Position numbers and translations under genes: made by a program. The notes below the pieces were generated by a model. That model saw nothing but the letters and a program-made list of their open reading frames with translations. It ran no database searches and was not told where the DNA came from. Positions 1 through 12,843 of a DNA stretch of 64,000 bases are shown in pieces (position 1 is the first letter of the stretch; each line of letters opens with the position of its first letter). Source of the DNA: Vespula vulgaris (lineage: Eukaryota > Arthropoda > Insecta > Hymenoptera > Vespidae); the NCBI RefSeq assembly GCF_905475345.1, contig NC_066592.1, positions 1,404,001 to 1,468,000 of the forward strand, in the 5' to 3' direction.

Positions 1-332
1 GAAGAAAAACTTTCCTCGCGAACATCGTAAAAATTCTTTGGGTTTATTTCTTTTTGACATTAGTTGCAGCAACGTAGAGAGTTGAGGTAAGCGTCTCCTA
101 TTACACGTACGAAAGTACCTATTAAGAAAAACGATAAAAAGACGACTATAATGTTTTTTCCATTGCAGCATTGCAACCCTTAATGGAAACCATCCCTACA
201 TTCTTTTTCACTACACGTTTTTTCCGAGGTAAAAGACATCCTAAGAGAGCTCCTTATTTTCTTCTTCCCGTCGTGGACTGTTTTAATATCCGCCTACGTC
301 GGAGATACGTCTCAATCAATTGCTTTCATTTA

Positions 333-336
<4 letters not shown>

Positions 337-366
<30 letters not shown>
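337..366 (+). repeat. (CT)n microsatellite
   Basis: Uninterrupted CT dinucleotides. Confidence 0.95.
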
Positions 367-371
<5 letters not shown>

Positions 372-496
372 AACCTCCTAAGGGAAATGGAAAATCGTGC
401 ACGTAATAAAAAAAATAAAAAGAGAAAAAAATAAGAAGAGGATTATACCAAAGTGTTTCGTTTACGTAAAATATATAAGTAAAAATATATATAAAC

Positions 497-558
497 CTAT
501 GTATTTATGTATTTATGTATGTATGTATGTATGTACGAGTATATATATATATATATAA
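497..558 (+). repeat. (TATG)n and (TA)n compound microsatellite
   Basis: TATG units up to about 532, then TA units to about 558. Confidence 0.85.
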
Positions 559-1614
559 ACACTCAATTTATTTCTCTTTCTCTTTCAGTTTCTTTGAGAG
601 ATCACAAGATCACAAGATGCAATACGTCTTACGATCGTTTCCTTTAAAAGTTTCGTACGAAAGTTAACAAAAAAGAAAAAAAGAAAAGAAAAGAGAGAGA
701 AAGAGAATGTCTTCTTTTATCAATACTAAAAAAGAAAGTTCCTTTTTCACTCGCTTTGTACTCACGGCCGTTTTTCTTTCTCAATCTCTCGACCCTTTTC
801 CAGAGAACCAAAAGACTAAGCCTTTTAAATAACAAATCAAGATTGTACGCACGATTTACGTTAGATCCTTTGATCTTTTTTTCGCGGGTCACGTCGTTTA
901 CGAGTATATCGCTTTTCTTTGGTTTGTCTTTCACGATCGAAAAAATAAATCTATTAAAAACGTGAACCGAAGGAAGGGAATGAGAAGATCGTATAAATAA
1001 AAAGATACAAAAATAAAATTCTTAACAGGTCGCGTACGCGTACAACGATATGTCCATAATATTGAACGAAATTTTGATGAATGACGAAAAAAAAAACACA
1101 CACACACACACAAGAAAAACAGAAGAGAAAGAAAATATCTAGTAAGACAGATATTAAAATTTTGGTAAAGACTATGAAACTTTATTCCAACGTTATCGTT
1201 AGTAGAGAGAAAGAGAGAAAGAGAGAGAGCCTGTTAAAATAGAAAAGTGCTATGTCTGGGAAACGCGAAAGGAAAAGAAAAAGAAAAAGAAAAAGAAGAA
1301 CAAAAAAGAAGGAACAAAAAAAAAGAAAAGAACGCACATTCTTTTACGCAACAGAAGGTAAATTTCGTCTGACGGATATTCGATGCCAACGGAGACGCCT
1401 TAGGACAGTGAAAAAGGCTAGGGTAAAAGGGAAAGGGACGTCTATGGCAAAAAGTATTTCTCGCGAGTTTGATAAAGAAAGAGAAAGTGAAAGTAAAAGA
1501 GAGATAGAGATATGAGGAGAAAGAGATAGAGAGAAAAGTCTCGAGGGAAATTCAACGTCACGAAGGACACGCGGGAAATCTCACGGGCATTCGTGTCGCC
1601 TTGTTTCCATGTCC

Positions 1615-1691
1615 TGACGACGACGACGACGACGACGACGACGAGGAGGAGCAAAAGTAGGGGAAACGAAGAAGAAGAAGAAGAAGAAGAA
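1615..1691 (+). repeat. (GAC)n and (GAA)n trinucleotide arrays
   Basis: GAC units at 1615-1643 and GAA units at 1668-1691, both without a credible coding context. Confidence 0.9.
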
Positions 1692-1945
1692 GTAGAAGAA
1701 AAAAGAAAGAAAAAAAAATATTAAAAAAGAGGGAAGAAAAAGAAAGAGAAAAAAGAAGGAAAGAGTAAAAGTAAAAGTAGATGGGAAAAAATCTACATTG
1801 GAAAAAGAGAAACTTTTAATTTCCCGTGAAAATCAGGACGTATGGCCGCACGATTCGTTTCGCCGAGAAGTCCGCCTACACGAGAAAGTCAAACAGCCGC
1901 TCGGAGATTCGTATTTATTGCTGTCTCGAAAGAGAAGGAAGGAAA

Positions 1946-1971
1946 ACGGGCGATAGAGAGCGATAGAGAGC

Positions 1972-2012
<41 letters not shown>
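1946..2012 (+). repeat. CGATAGAGAG units passing into (GA)n
   Basis: Three 10-bp units are followed by a pure GA tract, a visible transition from minisatellite to dinucleotide repeat. Confidence 0.9.
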
Positions 2013-2020
<8 letters not shown>

Positions 2021-2849
2021 TAAAATTTATGGCTACGTAGGATTTAGTACTTTGGGAAGTACTCCATCGAAAGGAGTAATAAACGTTTGATCCCTTAAAT
2101 CGTAGGACTTATCTTTACAAATACAAAATCAACTGCTTTCCTTATGCTTTCGTTAATAACTTCTCGTTGATAAATATTAGACAATTTTTGCAAGAGAGAA
2201 AGAAAAAACACATTTGAGTTTATCTTACTCTTAAATATAATATAATTAAATATATAATGCGTTTAGTGTATAATACTTTGCTATTGCTATTATTAATATT
2301 ATAATACAATGGGAATAGCAACATATCTTCTGGTATAATTCTCGGTAAATTTAATGAAGTAATTAGCATTCGTCGTTTCAATCGTTTCTTTTTAAATGTC
2401 GAACTTTATGAGAATAATTATCAATTGAGGTATACGATTCCCTACTGTTACTGTCTCTCTCTTTCTCTCTTTCTGCTCCTCTCTCTGTCTCTTTCTCTAA
2501 AGATCTTTCTTAAGGTACTTTAGCAAGACTGTAGTATACTGTATCCAGCATCCGTTTCGCGAAGCCCTGATCTGTAAGTTTCTTGTGTTTCAAGAGAAAG
2601 AGAGAGAAAAAGAGAAAGAGAGAGAAGGAAGTGAGAAAAGCGAGGGAGTGTTTAAAACGAGGCACAGTAACGATGGAGATTGTGAAGTTTGCAATCTAAG
2701 AAAGAAGAGAGAAATCTCCGAGGAGCTTTTTGTCCTCCACTTGAGATTCCACAAAGTTCCTTATTAGTATCGCCTTGAAATTGGTCGCAAGATAACGAGC
2801 ACCTATGCCATTCGAAAAAAGAAAGAAAGAAAAGAAATAAAAAAAAAAA

Positions 2850-3110
2850 AAACTACGTATACGTATTATAATTCACGATTAAATCAATTGCAAAATTAAT
2901 TACCATTCTCAATTAAATATTCAAAATAACATACCTATCTGATAATTCACCTGTACGCTATTCGTTTTTTCTGAAAGAAAAGGAAAGTACGAAAAGAAAG
3001 ATAAAGAAAATAAAGAAAAAGAAAATACGTATTATAATACAATTCCTGATCGAATTAATTTCAAAATCAATTGTTCTTGATTAATTAATTAAAATTTTAT
3101 CGTTTCGTGA
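2850..3110 (+). repeat. Diverged two-copy tandem duplication, about 166 bp
   Basis: TACGTATTATAAT begins both copies (2860 and 3026) and is followed by a similar series of ATTAAATCAATT-like and AATTAATT-like words. Divergence is high. Confidence 0.4.
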
Positions 3111-3352
3111 GAGAAAAAAAATGTGTAATATGTAACACGTGTTGCGAACATTTTTAAAGAACTTTTTAAAATAAAACTTTCCTCTCTCTCTTTCTCTCTC
3201 CCTCTCTCTCTTTCTTTATTTATTTCTTCTTTCTTAGAGAGAAAACGTCACGACAGATGCGTAGGCCCGTGAGAGAATATACGCGGATCTTAAAATTCTC
3301 GCCAACAGATGTTGCAGTTACACACCCCCTCCAGTTTCAAGATCAAACTCGA

Positions 3353-3353
3353 T

Positions 3354-3412
<59 letters not shown>

Positions 3413-3424
3413 TAGAGATAGAAA
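3353..3424 (+). repeat. (GA)n microsatellite, interrupted end
   Basis: A long GA tract followed by GATA and GAAA variants. Confidence 0.95.
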
Positions 3425-4719
3425 TAGAGAAGCACCCTCTCCCTTTTCTCGCAGTGTCTGAAACCACAGCAGCGTGCAAGGGGACTCAGCATCCCCTTAT
3501 CGACGTGGTAACAAACACTTCGAGCCTGCTCGGAATGCTTGATACCTCTCGATCCTCATGAAATATGAACTACTATAGTCGAACGCGGCTGTTACCATCA
3601 AAAGTATATCTATATATATATATATATATATATATTGTACGGAATTACAATTTGTTGGGAGGATCAAAAACCTACTTATTCTTGAGACTTTACGTCGACA
3701 TCGAACCGATATATTTCTTATTTACGAAAGGATGAATTTGTTAATGCTTAATGATTTGTTATATGAAGTTGTTAAAGAACTTTTTTTCTCTTTTTTTCTC
3801 TTTCTCTTTATCCTTTTTTTTTTTTAATACAAATTAAATATAACATACATTATTTCGTTGTAAAGTTTGATATTTATATACTTGCTATCCGATAGAAATT
3901 TCGGTCGAAGAAAAGAAAAAAAATATTCGCAATATTAAGGTTAGACTGACTTGAAAAAAGAAAGGAAAAAAGAAAAAGAAATCGAGTAGGAAGATAATTG
4001 TTATCGTATGGATAGATTTTAACGAGGAAGAAATAACAGAATAAGGGAAAAATTAATTAAAAACAGGAAGAGGAAGGAGAAGTGGAACATTAACGAGAGA
4101 GCGAGAGCGAGAAAGAGAGTAAGAGAAGAGAGAATGAGAGCGTAGTATTGCGATATTTACGATGTGGCGTGTGATTCGAAAAAGAGGAATGAGGAGAGAG
4201 GAAGGAGGAGAGAAAAAGAAAGAAAGAAATAGGAAAAAAAAAAAATAGGAAAAAAGGGAAGCGTGCCGCTTTCGCAGCCTTCCGATTCGCGAGCGGAAAC
4301 AAGCCGTTAGCGAACGAAACGAGGCGAAAAGTCGAGAAAAATTGGGTCAGGAGAGTACGCTGATTTTCACGTCGGTTAAACGGAACGGACTGGAAGAGTT
4401 TTGCAAGAGAAAGAGAAAGAAAAAGAAAAAAATGGCGGGCGAGCGAGAGAAAGAGAGAGAAGAAAAAATATCTGCAAAGCGTGATGCGACGTTTGGCACT
4501 CGTTAAAAATCTCATCCAGGAAGACGAGAGGAGGAGGAAGAGGAGAAAGAGAAGGACGAGAAGGAGAGAGTGAAGGGAAAGGGAGGGGAGAAAAAGAAGG
4601 AGTCTCTGAAGATTAGAAATCTCGAGTTGGATCGCGTAAAATGTGACACTTTGGATACCTACCAAACGATTTTAACGACGGCAACGAACAGAGTCAGTCA
4701 GCTTCTCTCTCTCTTTCTC

Positions 4720-4723
<4 letters not shown>

Positions 4724-4764
<41 letters not shown>
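4724..4764 (+). repeat. (CT)n microsatellite
   Basis: CT tract followed by TATCGTG unique sequence. Confidence 0.95.
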
Positions 4765-4767
<3 letters not shown>

Positions 4768-4890
4768 GTGTTTGCGAGTGGCTGCGACAAAATTGCAATT
4801 TCTTCAACGACGTAGGACGCATAAGAGTGGATGTGTGTTTGTGTTCATGCTTGGAAACCGACGCTCTACGAAAAGCACTTAAAGCGAATG

Positions 4891-4957
4891 TACGTATGTA
4901 CGTACGTACATATGCATGTATGTATGCACACATGTATGTATGTATGTATGTATGTAT
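4891..4957 (+). repeat. (TGTA)n-type tetranucleotide array
   Basis: ATGT/ACGT/ATGC variant tetranucleotides, ending in pure ATGT units. Confidence 0.9.
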
Positions 4958-5000
4958 TTACTGCTTGCGTTTACGCGTCGATATTTTCCTCGTATGAAAA

Positions 5001-5024
5001 GGGAGAAAGAGATAGAGATAGAGG

Positions 5025-5074
<50 letters not shown>

Positions 5075-5076
5075 AG
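5001..5076 (+). repeat. Interrupted (GA)n tract
   Basis: GA with AAGA, GATA and GGGA interruptions. Confidence 0.9.
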
Positions 5077-5670
5077 AGGGTTGTGCTTGGAGTGGGAAAA
5101 AGCGCACGATATTATCCGCTTACTTGGCTTTTATACATTTTATTTCTAGGAACGTTTTACATCGTGCAACGACGACGTCCGAGTAAAAGGTCGGAATTAT
5201 TAAACGAATCGTTTTGTTGAGCGTGCGCATTTTGATGACGTTGTTAATAAAAATCCAAAATATAAGCAAAAAAAAAAAAGAAAAAAAGAAAATGGGGTAG
5301 CAGGAAGGGGAAGAAAAGAAGCCAAAGATTTTGATTTCGTGGAGAACAAAAAATGTTGCAGAAGTTCTCAACTTCGGTATTATTATTAAAATAGTTTTTA
5401 AGCGTTTCTTGCAAATATTTCTTTCTTTTTTTTTTTTCATCGGCCTTATAATTTTTAACGACGCAAATGACCTCGCTCGCGATCCTTCCTTTCCTCTCTT
5501 TACTCCCTTCCTTCTTCACCCATCTTCACCTACGTGAACGCGACGCGCGTTAATTAAAATTTTGCGGTAGCAACGCACATTCCACGATTTAATTTCCATG
5601 GACGATGAGTTAAACAGAGAAAGGGCGACGTCGTTTTATCGATTAGGATTAAACTTGATTTGCGGCAATT

Positions 5671-6480
5671 AACATGAAATTTTATTTTCCTTCGACGATC
5701 TTTAAAAATCAGTTAAGCGTTATTCCGATACTCTAGAATAAAAAAAAAAAAGTAATAATAATAATAAAGAAAGAGAGAAAAAAAATTGCAACTGTTTTGG
5801 ATTATTATCTTATGTACGAAGCTCTAAATAAATCATTAAAAAAAAAAGCTGCCTTCAAAGTCAAGGTCATTAGACTAAAAAATAAAATAAAACCATGAAA
5901 CTTTTAACTAACATGAAATTATTACTATTTTCGAGGATTTAAATTTAATTTAAAAAAAAAAATTATACTACTATTTACTCATTGCATTACTACGTTATTA
6001 TTATTTCACGCATGAAGATCGAAAGAAATCATTAAAAATAGAAAGAAAAAACAGTCTTCAGAGTCAACATCGCTGATTTAAAAAATAAAATGAAAATGTG
6101 AAACGATACCCAACATGAAATTTTATTTTCTTCGAGATTCCTTAAAAATGAATGGGACGTTATCCCGATATCTCGATCCTCTAAAAAAACATTACATTAC
6201 TATCCATTCATATTGCATTACTACATTACTATTACCACAGTCATGAAAATCAAAAGGAATCATTAAAAATAGAGAAAAGACCAGTCTTCGAAGTCAGGAT
6301 CCCTACAATAAAAAATAAAATAAAAATACGAAACGGTACCCAATATGAAATTTTACTTAGAACGAGCGTCTTTAAAAATGAATGAACTCTTATCCTGATC
6401 CTTTAAATATTACTATTTGTACGTATCACATTACAACGTCACCATTAATTCGCGCATGAAGATCTGATTAAATCGTTAAT
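5671..6480 (+). repeat. Diverged tandem repeat, about 200-240 bp unit, four copies
   Basis: Units start at AACATGAAAT-like words at 5671, 5910, 6112 and 6342. Each carries, in order, TTTAAAAATNA, a cattactac-rich part, CATGAAGATC-like words, TCATTAAAAATAGAAAG, GTCTTCNAAGTCA and AATAAAATAAAA. The last copy is incomplete. No open frame spans the unit. Confidence 0.75.
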
Positions 6481-7543
6481 AAAAAATAAAAAAAATAAAA
6501 AAAATAAAAGGAAGTAAAAAAACAGGAAAGTAATCAAAGTCGTTAGTATCGAAAAAAAATTGAAAGAAAAAGTTTAAAGAAAAAGAAAAGGCGGTATACA
6601 GAAGGCACAAGCGGTTAGAACAATAAAAATTCCAAGGACGAGAGACAAAACGAATGATCCTTCGGCGGGATTTCACGAAACTTCGCAAATCTTTTTCCGA
6701 CTGGCTTCAACCGACCGAACTGTAGTAGAGGAGGAAGAGAGACACTAAGCAAGCAAGCAAGCAAGCACAACGTCTTCGTTTTTGCCCTCTCCCTTTTACC
6801 TCTCTCACTTCCACCCCGTTAACGACCACCCTTGCGATAGGGAGTAAACGTTAAGGAAGGAATACTTCTCTCTTCACGGTCGTTAAATCCTCTCAGGACG
6901 ACCTCGTGATTCGTAGGAATATCAATTTTCACGCTTACAAAATTTATCGATTTATTTACGATTAATCCACAACGTATCCCAATTACTTAGATACATTTGC
7001 AAATATCCATATTGAATAATATTAATGATCGTATTAACGGAGGTAAAAGTGATTTGAAAAAAATTCTATTTTCTATTTCAATTTTCTTTTTTCTTTTCTT
7101 TATTTTTGAATATTCTTTGAATTTAAATTTAGATTTTGATGAAAGATAATATCGTAGTAATAAAGATTATTTTGGTAATAATGATCTTTACAATTTCTTT
7201 ATCCGATTATCTCTTTCTTTTTCTTTTTGTTTTTTTGTCGTTCTTTCCTTATTTCTGTCTTACCATTCGTCTAGGTCAATAACGTTCAACGTAGCGTGAA
7301 GGTGGTTTCATTCGGCCTCTCTCTCTTTTTTTTCTCTCTTTTTCTCTCTCTTTTTCAAAGAAGCTTCTTTCTTTCAACACTTTGTTACGTTCTTCCGAGT
7401 CACCATTCTTCTTTCAGACGAAAGACGCGGTCCATCTACTTTCGAGGAAAAGAACTATACCGTCTGGTTCGTAGCGAATACTTCCTAAGGGAAGTAAAAG
7501 TAACAAGAAAAGAAACAAGAGCAATAGAAAAAGATAGAAAGAG

Positions 7544-7548
7544 AAGAA

Positions 7549-7583
<35 letters not shown>

Positions 7584-7585
7584 AA
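7544..7585 (+). repeat. (GAA)n array
   Basis: Trinucleotide GAA/GAG run; its minus-strand polyS frame is an artefact. Confidence 0.9.
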
Positions 7586-7731
7586 TCATCCTTGACCGAA
7601 TAAAAAAGAGAATATTTTTGTCACTCGAAATAAACGGATTGTCGGAGTCGTCAAAATGAAAACAATTCAAAGTTGAAGTAAGTAGAGCGTAATATAATAT
7701 TTCCGATACTGCCAATATTGTACATATCCCC

Positions 7732-7735
<4 letters not shown>

Positions 7736-7780
<45 letters not shown>
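7736..7780 (+). repeat. (TA)n microsatellite
   Basis: About 22 TA units. Confidence 0.95.
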
Positions 7781-7781
<1 letters not shown>

Positions 7782-8350
7782 TATATGTACATACATATAT
7801 AAGTACACGTTTTACAAAATATCATTTTATATCGCATGTGTATATAAACGATACAAACGCAAATATGCAAACATTACGTGTTTACGTTCATATGTAGAGT
7901 AAAGATAGAGAGCTCAGAAGGTAGACGGTGTGGCGAGAGCTTTAAGCTCAGCCCCTCTCTTTCTCTCTTTCTCTTTCTCATCTATCGTAGAGAATTGTAG
8001 ACGCGCAAGCAAGCAAGCAAGCAAGCCGGGTGCTTTTGTCTGAAAGCACAATGCAAGAACCGACCTCCTTCCGGGCTGGCCGTCCGTCACAGAGCATGGT
8101 TGAAAATATAAAAAGATGGAGGAGAAGAGAAGGGAAAGAGAGAGGAGAGAGGAACGGAAAAAAAAGAGAAGGTAAAAAAGAAAGAAAGAAAAAGATAGAC
8201 AGATAGAGAGAAAGAGAGGACGAGAGAGAGAGAGAATAGGTGTTTCTGGTCGAGCTGGACCACACAGCAAAACAACCAGCACTACCATTACAACCACCAA
8301 CCAGCATCGTTTAACTCGAATCATACAGCTGTTTTTCGTCTACTTTAAAC

Positions 8351-8495
8351 AAATTTTAAAATTCCTTTTCTCTTAATAATTAATACGAGTTAAATGTCAT
8401 AATACAAATAACGTATTAAAATTTTAAAACTTCGGTTTCTTATAATCTTTATCGTTAATACGAGATAAATGCTAAAGCAAATAACGATTTATTAT
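8351..8495 (+). repeat. Two-copy tandem duplication, about 67 bp
   Basis: AAATTTTAAAA at 8351 and 8418 is followed in both copies by a TTCTTA word, AATACGAG.TAAATG and CAAATAACG. Confidence 0.6.
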
Positions 8496-10208
8496 ACGTC
8501 GTTGGTTAAACTCTCTCTCTCTCTCTCTCTTTCTCTCTCTTTTTATTAATTAGAAATATGATAAGACGATAAGACGATTTACGAACGACAACGAACGTTC
8601 TTAATTCTCCATCAGATCTACTTTCTTCTTTCTCGTGCAAAATCGAGCGATGACTAAGCGAAAGTTTATCGAAGAGAAAAAGAGGGATGAGAAGGAGAAG
8701 GAGACGTAAAAGGAGACGAAGACGGAGAGGGAGAGAGACAGACAGAAAGAAAAGGAGGAACAAATCGGTTCTCTAGCAAGGTGCTCCGTCATCGCTTCTA
8801 AATCTTTGGATCGGTCAAGATGGGATTACGATGATCGACGATCCCTTCCTCGCCATTAGCAAACTAATAAAGCAGCTTTGCCTTTAACAACGTTGGAGAC
8901 AACAACGTTCGGGCTAACGCAAGAAACGAATCGATCTATCAACCTCCTCGTCGTCGGAAACTTGGCTCCTCTGGTTTCTTCACGCGAACAAAAAAGAAAA
9001 AAAAAAGAAATACAGAGAGGGAGAGAACAATAATCGACAACACCTCGACTCTTGAAAAAAGAAAAGTGAAAGAAAAAAAAATATATATATATATATAAAG
9101 GAAAAAAATAAAACGAGCATTGAATCGCTTTTACGAAAAATTTTGTTAAGAAAATAATAATACTTTTTTTTTCTTCAAAGATCTTTTCTTCTTGCTATCT
9201 TTTTCTGATAATATTTTAAAAGTTTTTACTTCGTCGATAACTCTGTTAACAAATGAGAATTATATTCCGATACGAAAGTTTCCTTCAAGTTTCTGTACTT
9301 ATATCATTGCTTCGTATTACAATGGATTATATATCATAAAAGGTCTCGTTATACCTTTCTACTTATTGATTTTACTACTCATTATTAACTTGAATATATC
9401 GCGTAAAAGAATTGAGGGTTGAAACGAAGGATTTAAAAAAAAAAATTTTAACGACGCATGATCGATCAAATTTTCGAACGTTGCCGATCTTTAGGAAACA
9501 CAAAATTCATATTATCATTCTGATTAGAGATTCAAATATTTACACTTGTATTTTTCTCGATTCGATAATTTGTATTGATTAACGATAAGTATCTTGTGAA
9601 ACAAACGATCGAACAGATATATAATATACGTTAATATTTTGTTCGATATAAATATTATATAAATCAAGCGTCGCTAATATTTTATTATAAAAATTGATCG
9701 AAGGTTTTCAAAAATATCGTTTCGATAAATAATAACAGGTAAATAAATGACAAGTTCAGGACAAGTTGAATTTTATCGTTGTGATTTGTTGGCCCATAAA
9801 AATTCCTTATATCTTATATCTTGTAAAAATATGCGAAGATGTGTTATGGAGAGACGAAGATGGAAGATCGTATATATGATCCTCACTGAAATCTGTTCTC
9901 GATCACGTGCTAACAGCTACGTTGAAAGCTGAAACGACGACGAGCTAGCTTTTTTCCTCTCGCCTCCAGTTTTTCTCTTCGTGCTCGTGCCCTCTTCAAA
10001 AAGTAATTTACGGATCCAAATCGAGCAACATCCATCAGACGAGAAGAAATATATCCCGTCCTTCGATACCAACGCAGCTGACTGTTCCTTAAGCTCAACG
10101 AACGCGAACGAGAAAGAGGAAATCACGAAACGATTCTTCTTCTATTTCTTCATTCGTCAAAGTTAATATGCGGCGTGTTAGGAATTCTTATCGACTCGTT
10201 TTATCGTT

Positions 10209-10700
10209 TCTTAACATTTTTCCTCGTGATTAATCTACTCCACGATTTTAATTTATATCTTCGAATTACTAAACTCGATACATGTGCGCGTACGTGTGCG
10301 TTTCTCTTTGTCTGCACGTATCTAATAAAATATTATCGATAACGATCAATGTTAATTAAGATTAATTTTTTTCTAATTCAAATAAAAAAACGTACGCGTT
10401 ATATGTATAATACTTTCTATTCTACAAAAAAAAAAAAAAAAGAAAAGAAAGGAAGAAAAATATTCGTCGAACTTCTTAAAATTTCTCACGATCGAAATAC
10501 TCTGCGATTTTAATTTATATCGAATCCAATAAGTGTGTGTATGTGTGTGTGTGTGTATGCGTGCTTTTTGGTCTACACGTATTTAATAAAAAATTAGGAT
10601 TCATTTTTTTAAACGATGTACGTATGCGTTATATGTGCTTTCTATTTAAACAAAAAAAAAAAAGAAAAAGAAAGAAAAAAACGAGAAAAAATAAATTACA
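10209..10700 (+). repeat. Diverged two-copy tandem duplication, about 264 bp
   Basis: Copy 1 (from 10209) and copy 2 (from 10473) share in order TCTTAA..TTTCTC, CGATTTTAATTTATATC, a GTGTGCG/GTATGCG segment, TCTGCACGTAT/TCTACACGTAT, TAATAAAA, and the ACGCGTTATATGT / TGCGTTATATGT word followed by an A-run. Confidence 0.65.
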
Positions 10701-11318
10701 TCATGACCCTTAGAATTCATTCACCAATAATTCGATATCGATCGTTATTCACCCAGTTTTTTGTTGCTCGCCGTTTGTTAGAGAGTTCGAGTCCGTGGTT
10801 ATCGAAAGTCCCGAGAGTTTTATCATTTATCGCCGCGTGGCCACGAACAAACGAGAACCTCTCTCGTTCTACCTCTTTTCAACCCTCTCTTTATCTTTCT
10901 CTCTGTCTCGTACTATCTCTTTTCATCCCTTTCTCTTTCCTCTCTCTCTCTCTCTCTTTCTCTCTATGCACCTATCTTGTCAGCAAAAGCCGAGAAACGG
11001 AACTCACTCGACCGTAGGTGGCCGATATCGAAGAGTTTCGAGTTCGTAACAATACCAGAGTCGCACCAACCAAAATACATTGTCGTTATCCATTACAAAC
11101 AAAACAGGAAATACGCTTGAATTAAACGAGGATGTTAAATTTTATCGTGGAAACGAAAGATCAAAGTACCTAGGAAAAATATAATCTAATAAAATGATCT
11201 CAAACATTTTTGCACCCTAACCGTGCCATAAAAATATCACGATATTGGTAAAAAAAAAAAAGGAAGAAAAGTATAATACATCAAGTTTCCACATAGTCTA
11301 GCAGAAAGAAACAAAGAG

Positions 11319-11320
<2 letters not shown>

Positions 11321-11364
<44 letters not shown>
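11321..11364 (+). repeat. (GA)n microsatellite
   Basis: Pure GA followed by AGAAAGAG. Confidence 0.95.
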
Positions 11365-11373
<9 letters not shown>

Positions 11374-11599
11374 GGAGAGGCCGTCTTATGTTAGCAAAAA
11401 ACAGATTTATGAAGCATTCGTGCTTTTATCGATACTTTAGGAAGTACTAAGTTACACTACTACATCTTTCTTATTCTTTCGTACCATTTGACTCTCCCCG
11501 TCTCTATCACTCGTACGTACGTACGTAAAACACCATACTCAACATAGTATAGACTCGGATACTGCGGTATTTACTATCCCCTCGATCGACTCTCCCTTT

Positions 11600-11625
11600 C
11601 ATCTATCTATCTATCTATCTATACA

Positions 11626-11701
<76 letters not shown>
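11600..11701 (+). repeat. Compound (CTAT)n-(ACAT)n-(AT)n array
   Basis: Three successive repeat types in about 100 bp: CTAT to about 11622, ACAT to about 11652, then AT. Confidence 0.95.
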
Positions 11702-11704
<3 letters not shown>

Positions 11705-11749
11705 ATACACACCACATACACATCCGACTATCTCCATCTCTTTCTCTAT

Positions 11750-11970
11750 GATGCCAGTTTAGCCTGTGGGCGATGGCTATGCGCGCGAGCTTGCATTAGA
11801 GCTTTCCCAATTTGGTGGGGTGAACGATAGAATAGGGTAGGTACAGAAGGGTAGACAAGAGGCGTTCAAACTATCGTTCGATTCCGAGGATGGCGACGCC
11901 GGGCCTCGAGGTAAAACGGAGTAAAAGGGTGAGGGTCAGAAGAAGGTGTGAGGTACACCACACGCTGGAC
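11750..11970. other. Non-repetitive GC-richer island
   Basis: About 200 bp free of SSRs (TTTAGCCTGTGGGCGATGGC onward), in contrast with its flanks. No open frame with splice sites was identified; regulatory DNA is possible. Confidence 0.3.
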
Positions 11971-12294
11971 CACAGTTGAGACTTAATCGTTCGACTAATG
12001 CAACCTAACACTTCTTGCTAAACTGCATAGCGAATGCTCTTATCCTTCTCCGATAAAATTTCATTTTCTATATTGAACATTTTATTACGAATTTGAATCA
12101 TCGATTCCCGAAATATTTTTTTTTTCTTTGAAGAATAATTCCTTCTTAGGAAATATCGTCGTTTCTGAAAAAAATTCTTTTTGTCTTTTTCTTTCTTTTA
12201 TTTTTTTGAACGCTGCGGCTCAAGAAAAAAAGAGAGCGAGAGAGAAACAACCACCCTATTCGTTTAGCCGTCCCAAAGAAACAGGCAATTAAAA

Positions 12295-12660
12295 TTTTTT
12301 AAGACGATAATACGTAAGAGAGCTTTACCCAGCACAAGCTTGTAAACCAAATGGCGTGTTGGTAACATTAAATATTTGGTCGTACTGTAAAGGTACTGAA
12401 GGTTTTAAGTGAGGCTTAACGATGTTAGTCCCTGTCTGGAAGGTTCATAACGATCAGCATCAAATTACGGTATCCCTCTCGGTCCTGGTGAGTACTTAAC
12501 TCACCTCGAGCTACCCAAAAGTACGACGTTTTTATCACTTTAATGGTGAGACACTTGATTAACGAGAGACGAGCCCGTTACCGAAGTGTCTTGCGGCTTC
12601 GCCTTGACGTTAAGCTAATCGTTTAAAAAGAAGACCTCTGATAAAACTTCATCATAGCCA
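12295..12660. other. Non-repetitive island 3' of the large exons
   Basis: About 360 bp without SSRs, containing the facing donor motifs. The plus strand has MLVPVWKVHNDQHQITVSLS-VL running into GTGAGT at 12488; the minus strand has EGYRNLMLIVMNLPDRD followed by a stop. Either could be a small exon, or the block could be conserved noncoding DNA. Confidence 0.3.
12487..12505. repeat. Palindrome with facing splice-donor motifs
   Basis: GGTGAGT (12487-12493) and ACTCACC (12499-12505) are exact complements around a 5-nt loop, so a GTGAGT donor consensus is present on each strand. The flanks are non-repetitive and open in short frames on both strands. Confidence 0.85.
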
Positions 12661-12843
12661 CTTGCTTTACAAAAGGAGATTACGATGACTCGTCTCATTT
12701 TTTTTCAGTCTATCTCTCTCTCTTTTTCTTTGTTTTTCTCTCTTTTTAACAGAGATTGATGCGACAGTCCAAACCTAAATTTTGTTGATATTAAAGATAT
12801 CGTCTTATCGCTATATTTGTTAAATGATAAAAAGATGACTCAC

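Larger units (their letters stand above)
1..12843 (-). other. Downstream intron or 3' flank, no firm gene
   Basis: This lies 3' of donor 12843 on the minus-strand gene. The next exon must begin with two bases of a split codon; no candidate here is convincing. The content is AT-rich sequence, SSRs, diverged tandem duplications at 2.8-3.1, 5.7-6.5, 8.35-8.5 and 10.2-10.7 kb, and non-repetitive islands at 11.75-11.96 and 12.3-12.65 kb. Confidence 0.5.

Noticed and set aside
4090..4665. A 191-residue minus-strand frame with Ser/Leu/Phe runs
   Set aside because: It is built from GA/CT-rich low-complexity DNA with no domain, splice support or codon bias of a gene.
7485..7808. Minus-strand frame with Tyr-Ile run and Ser run as a membrane peptide
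   Set aside because: It is a translation of (TA)n and (GAA)n arrays.
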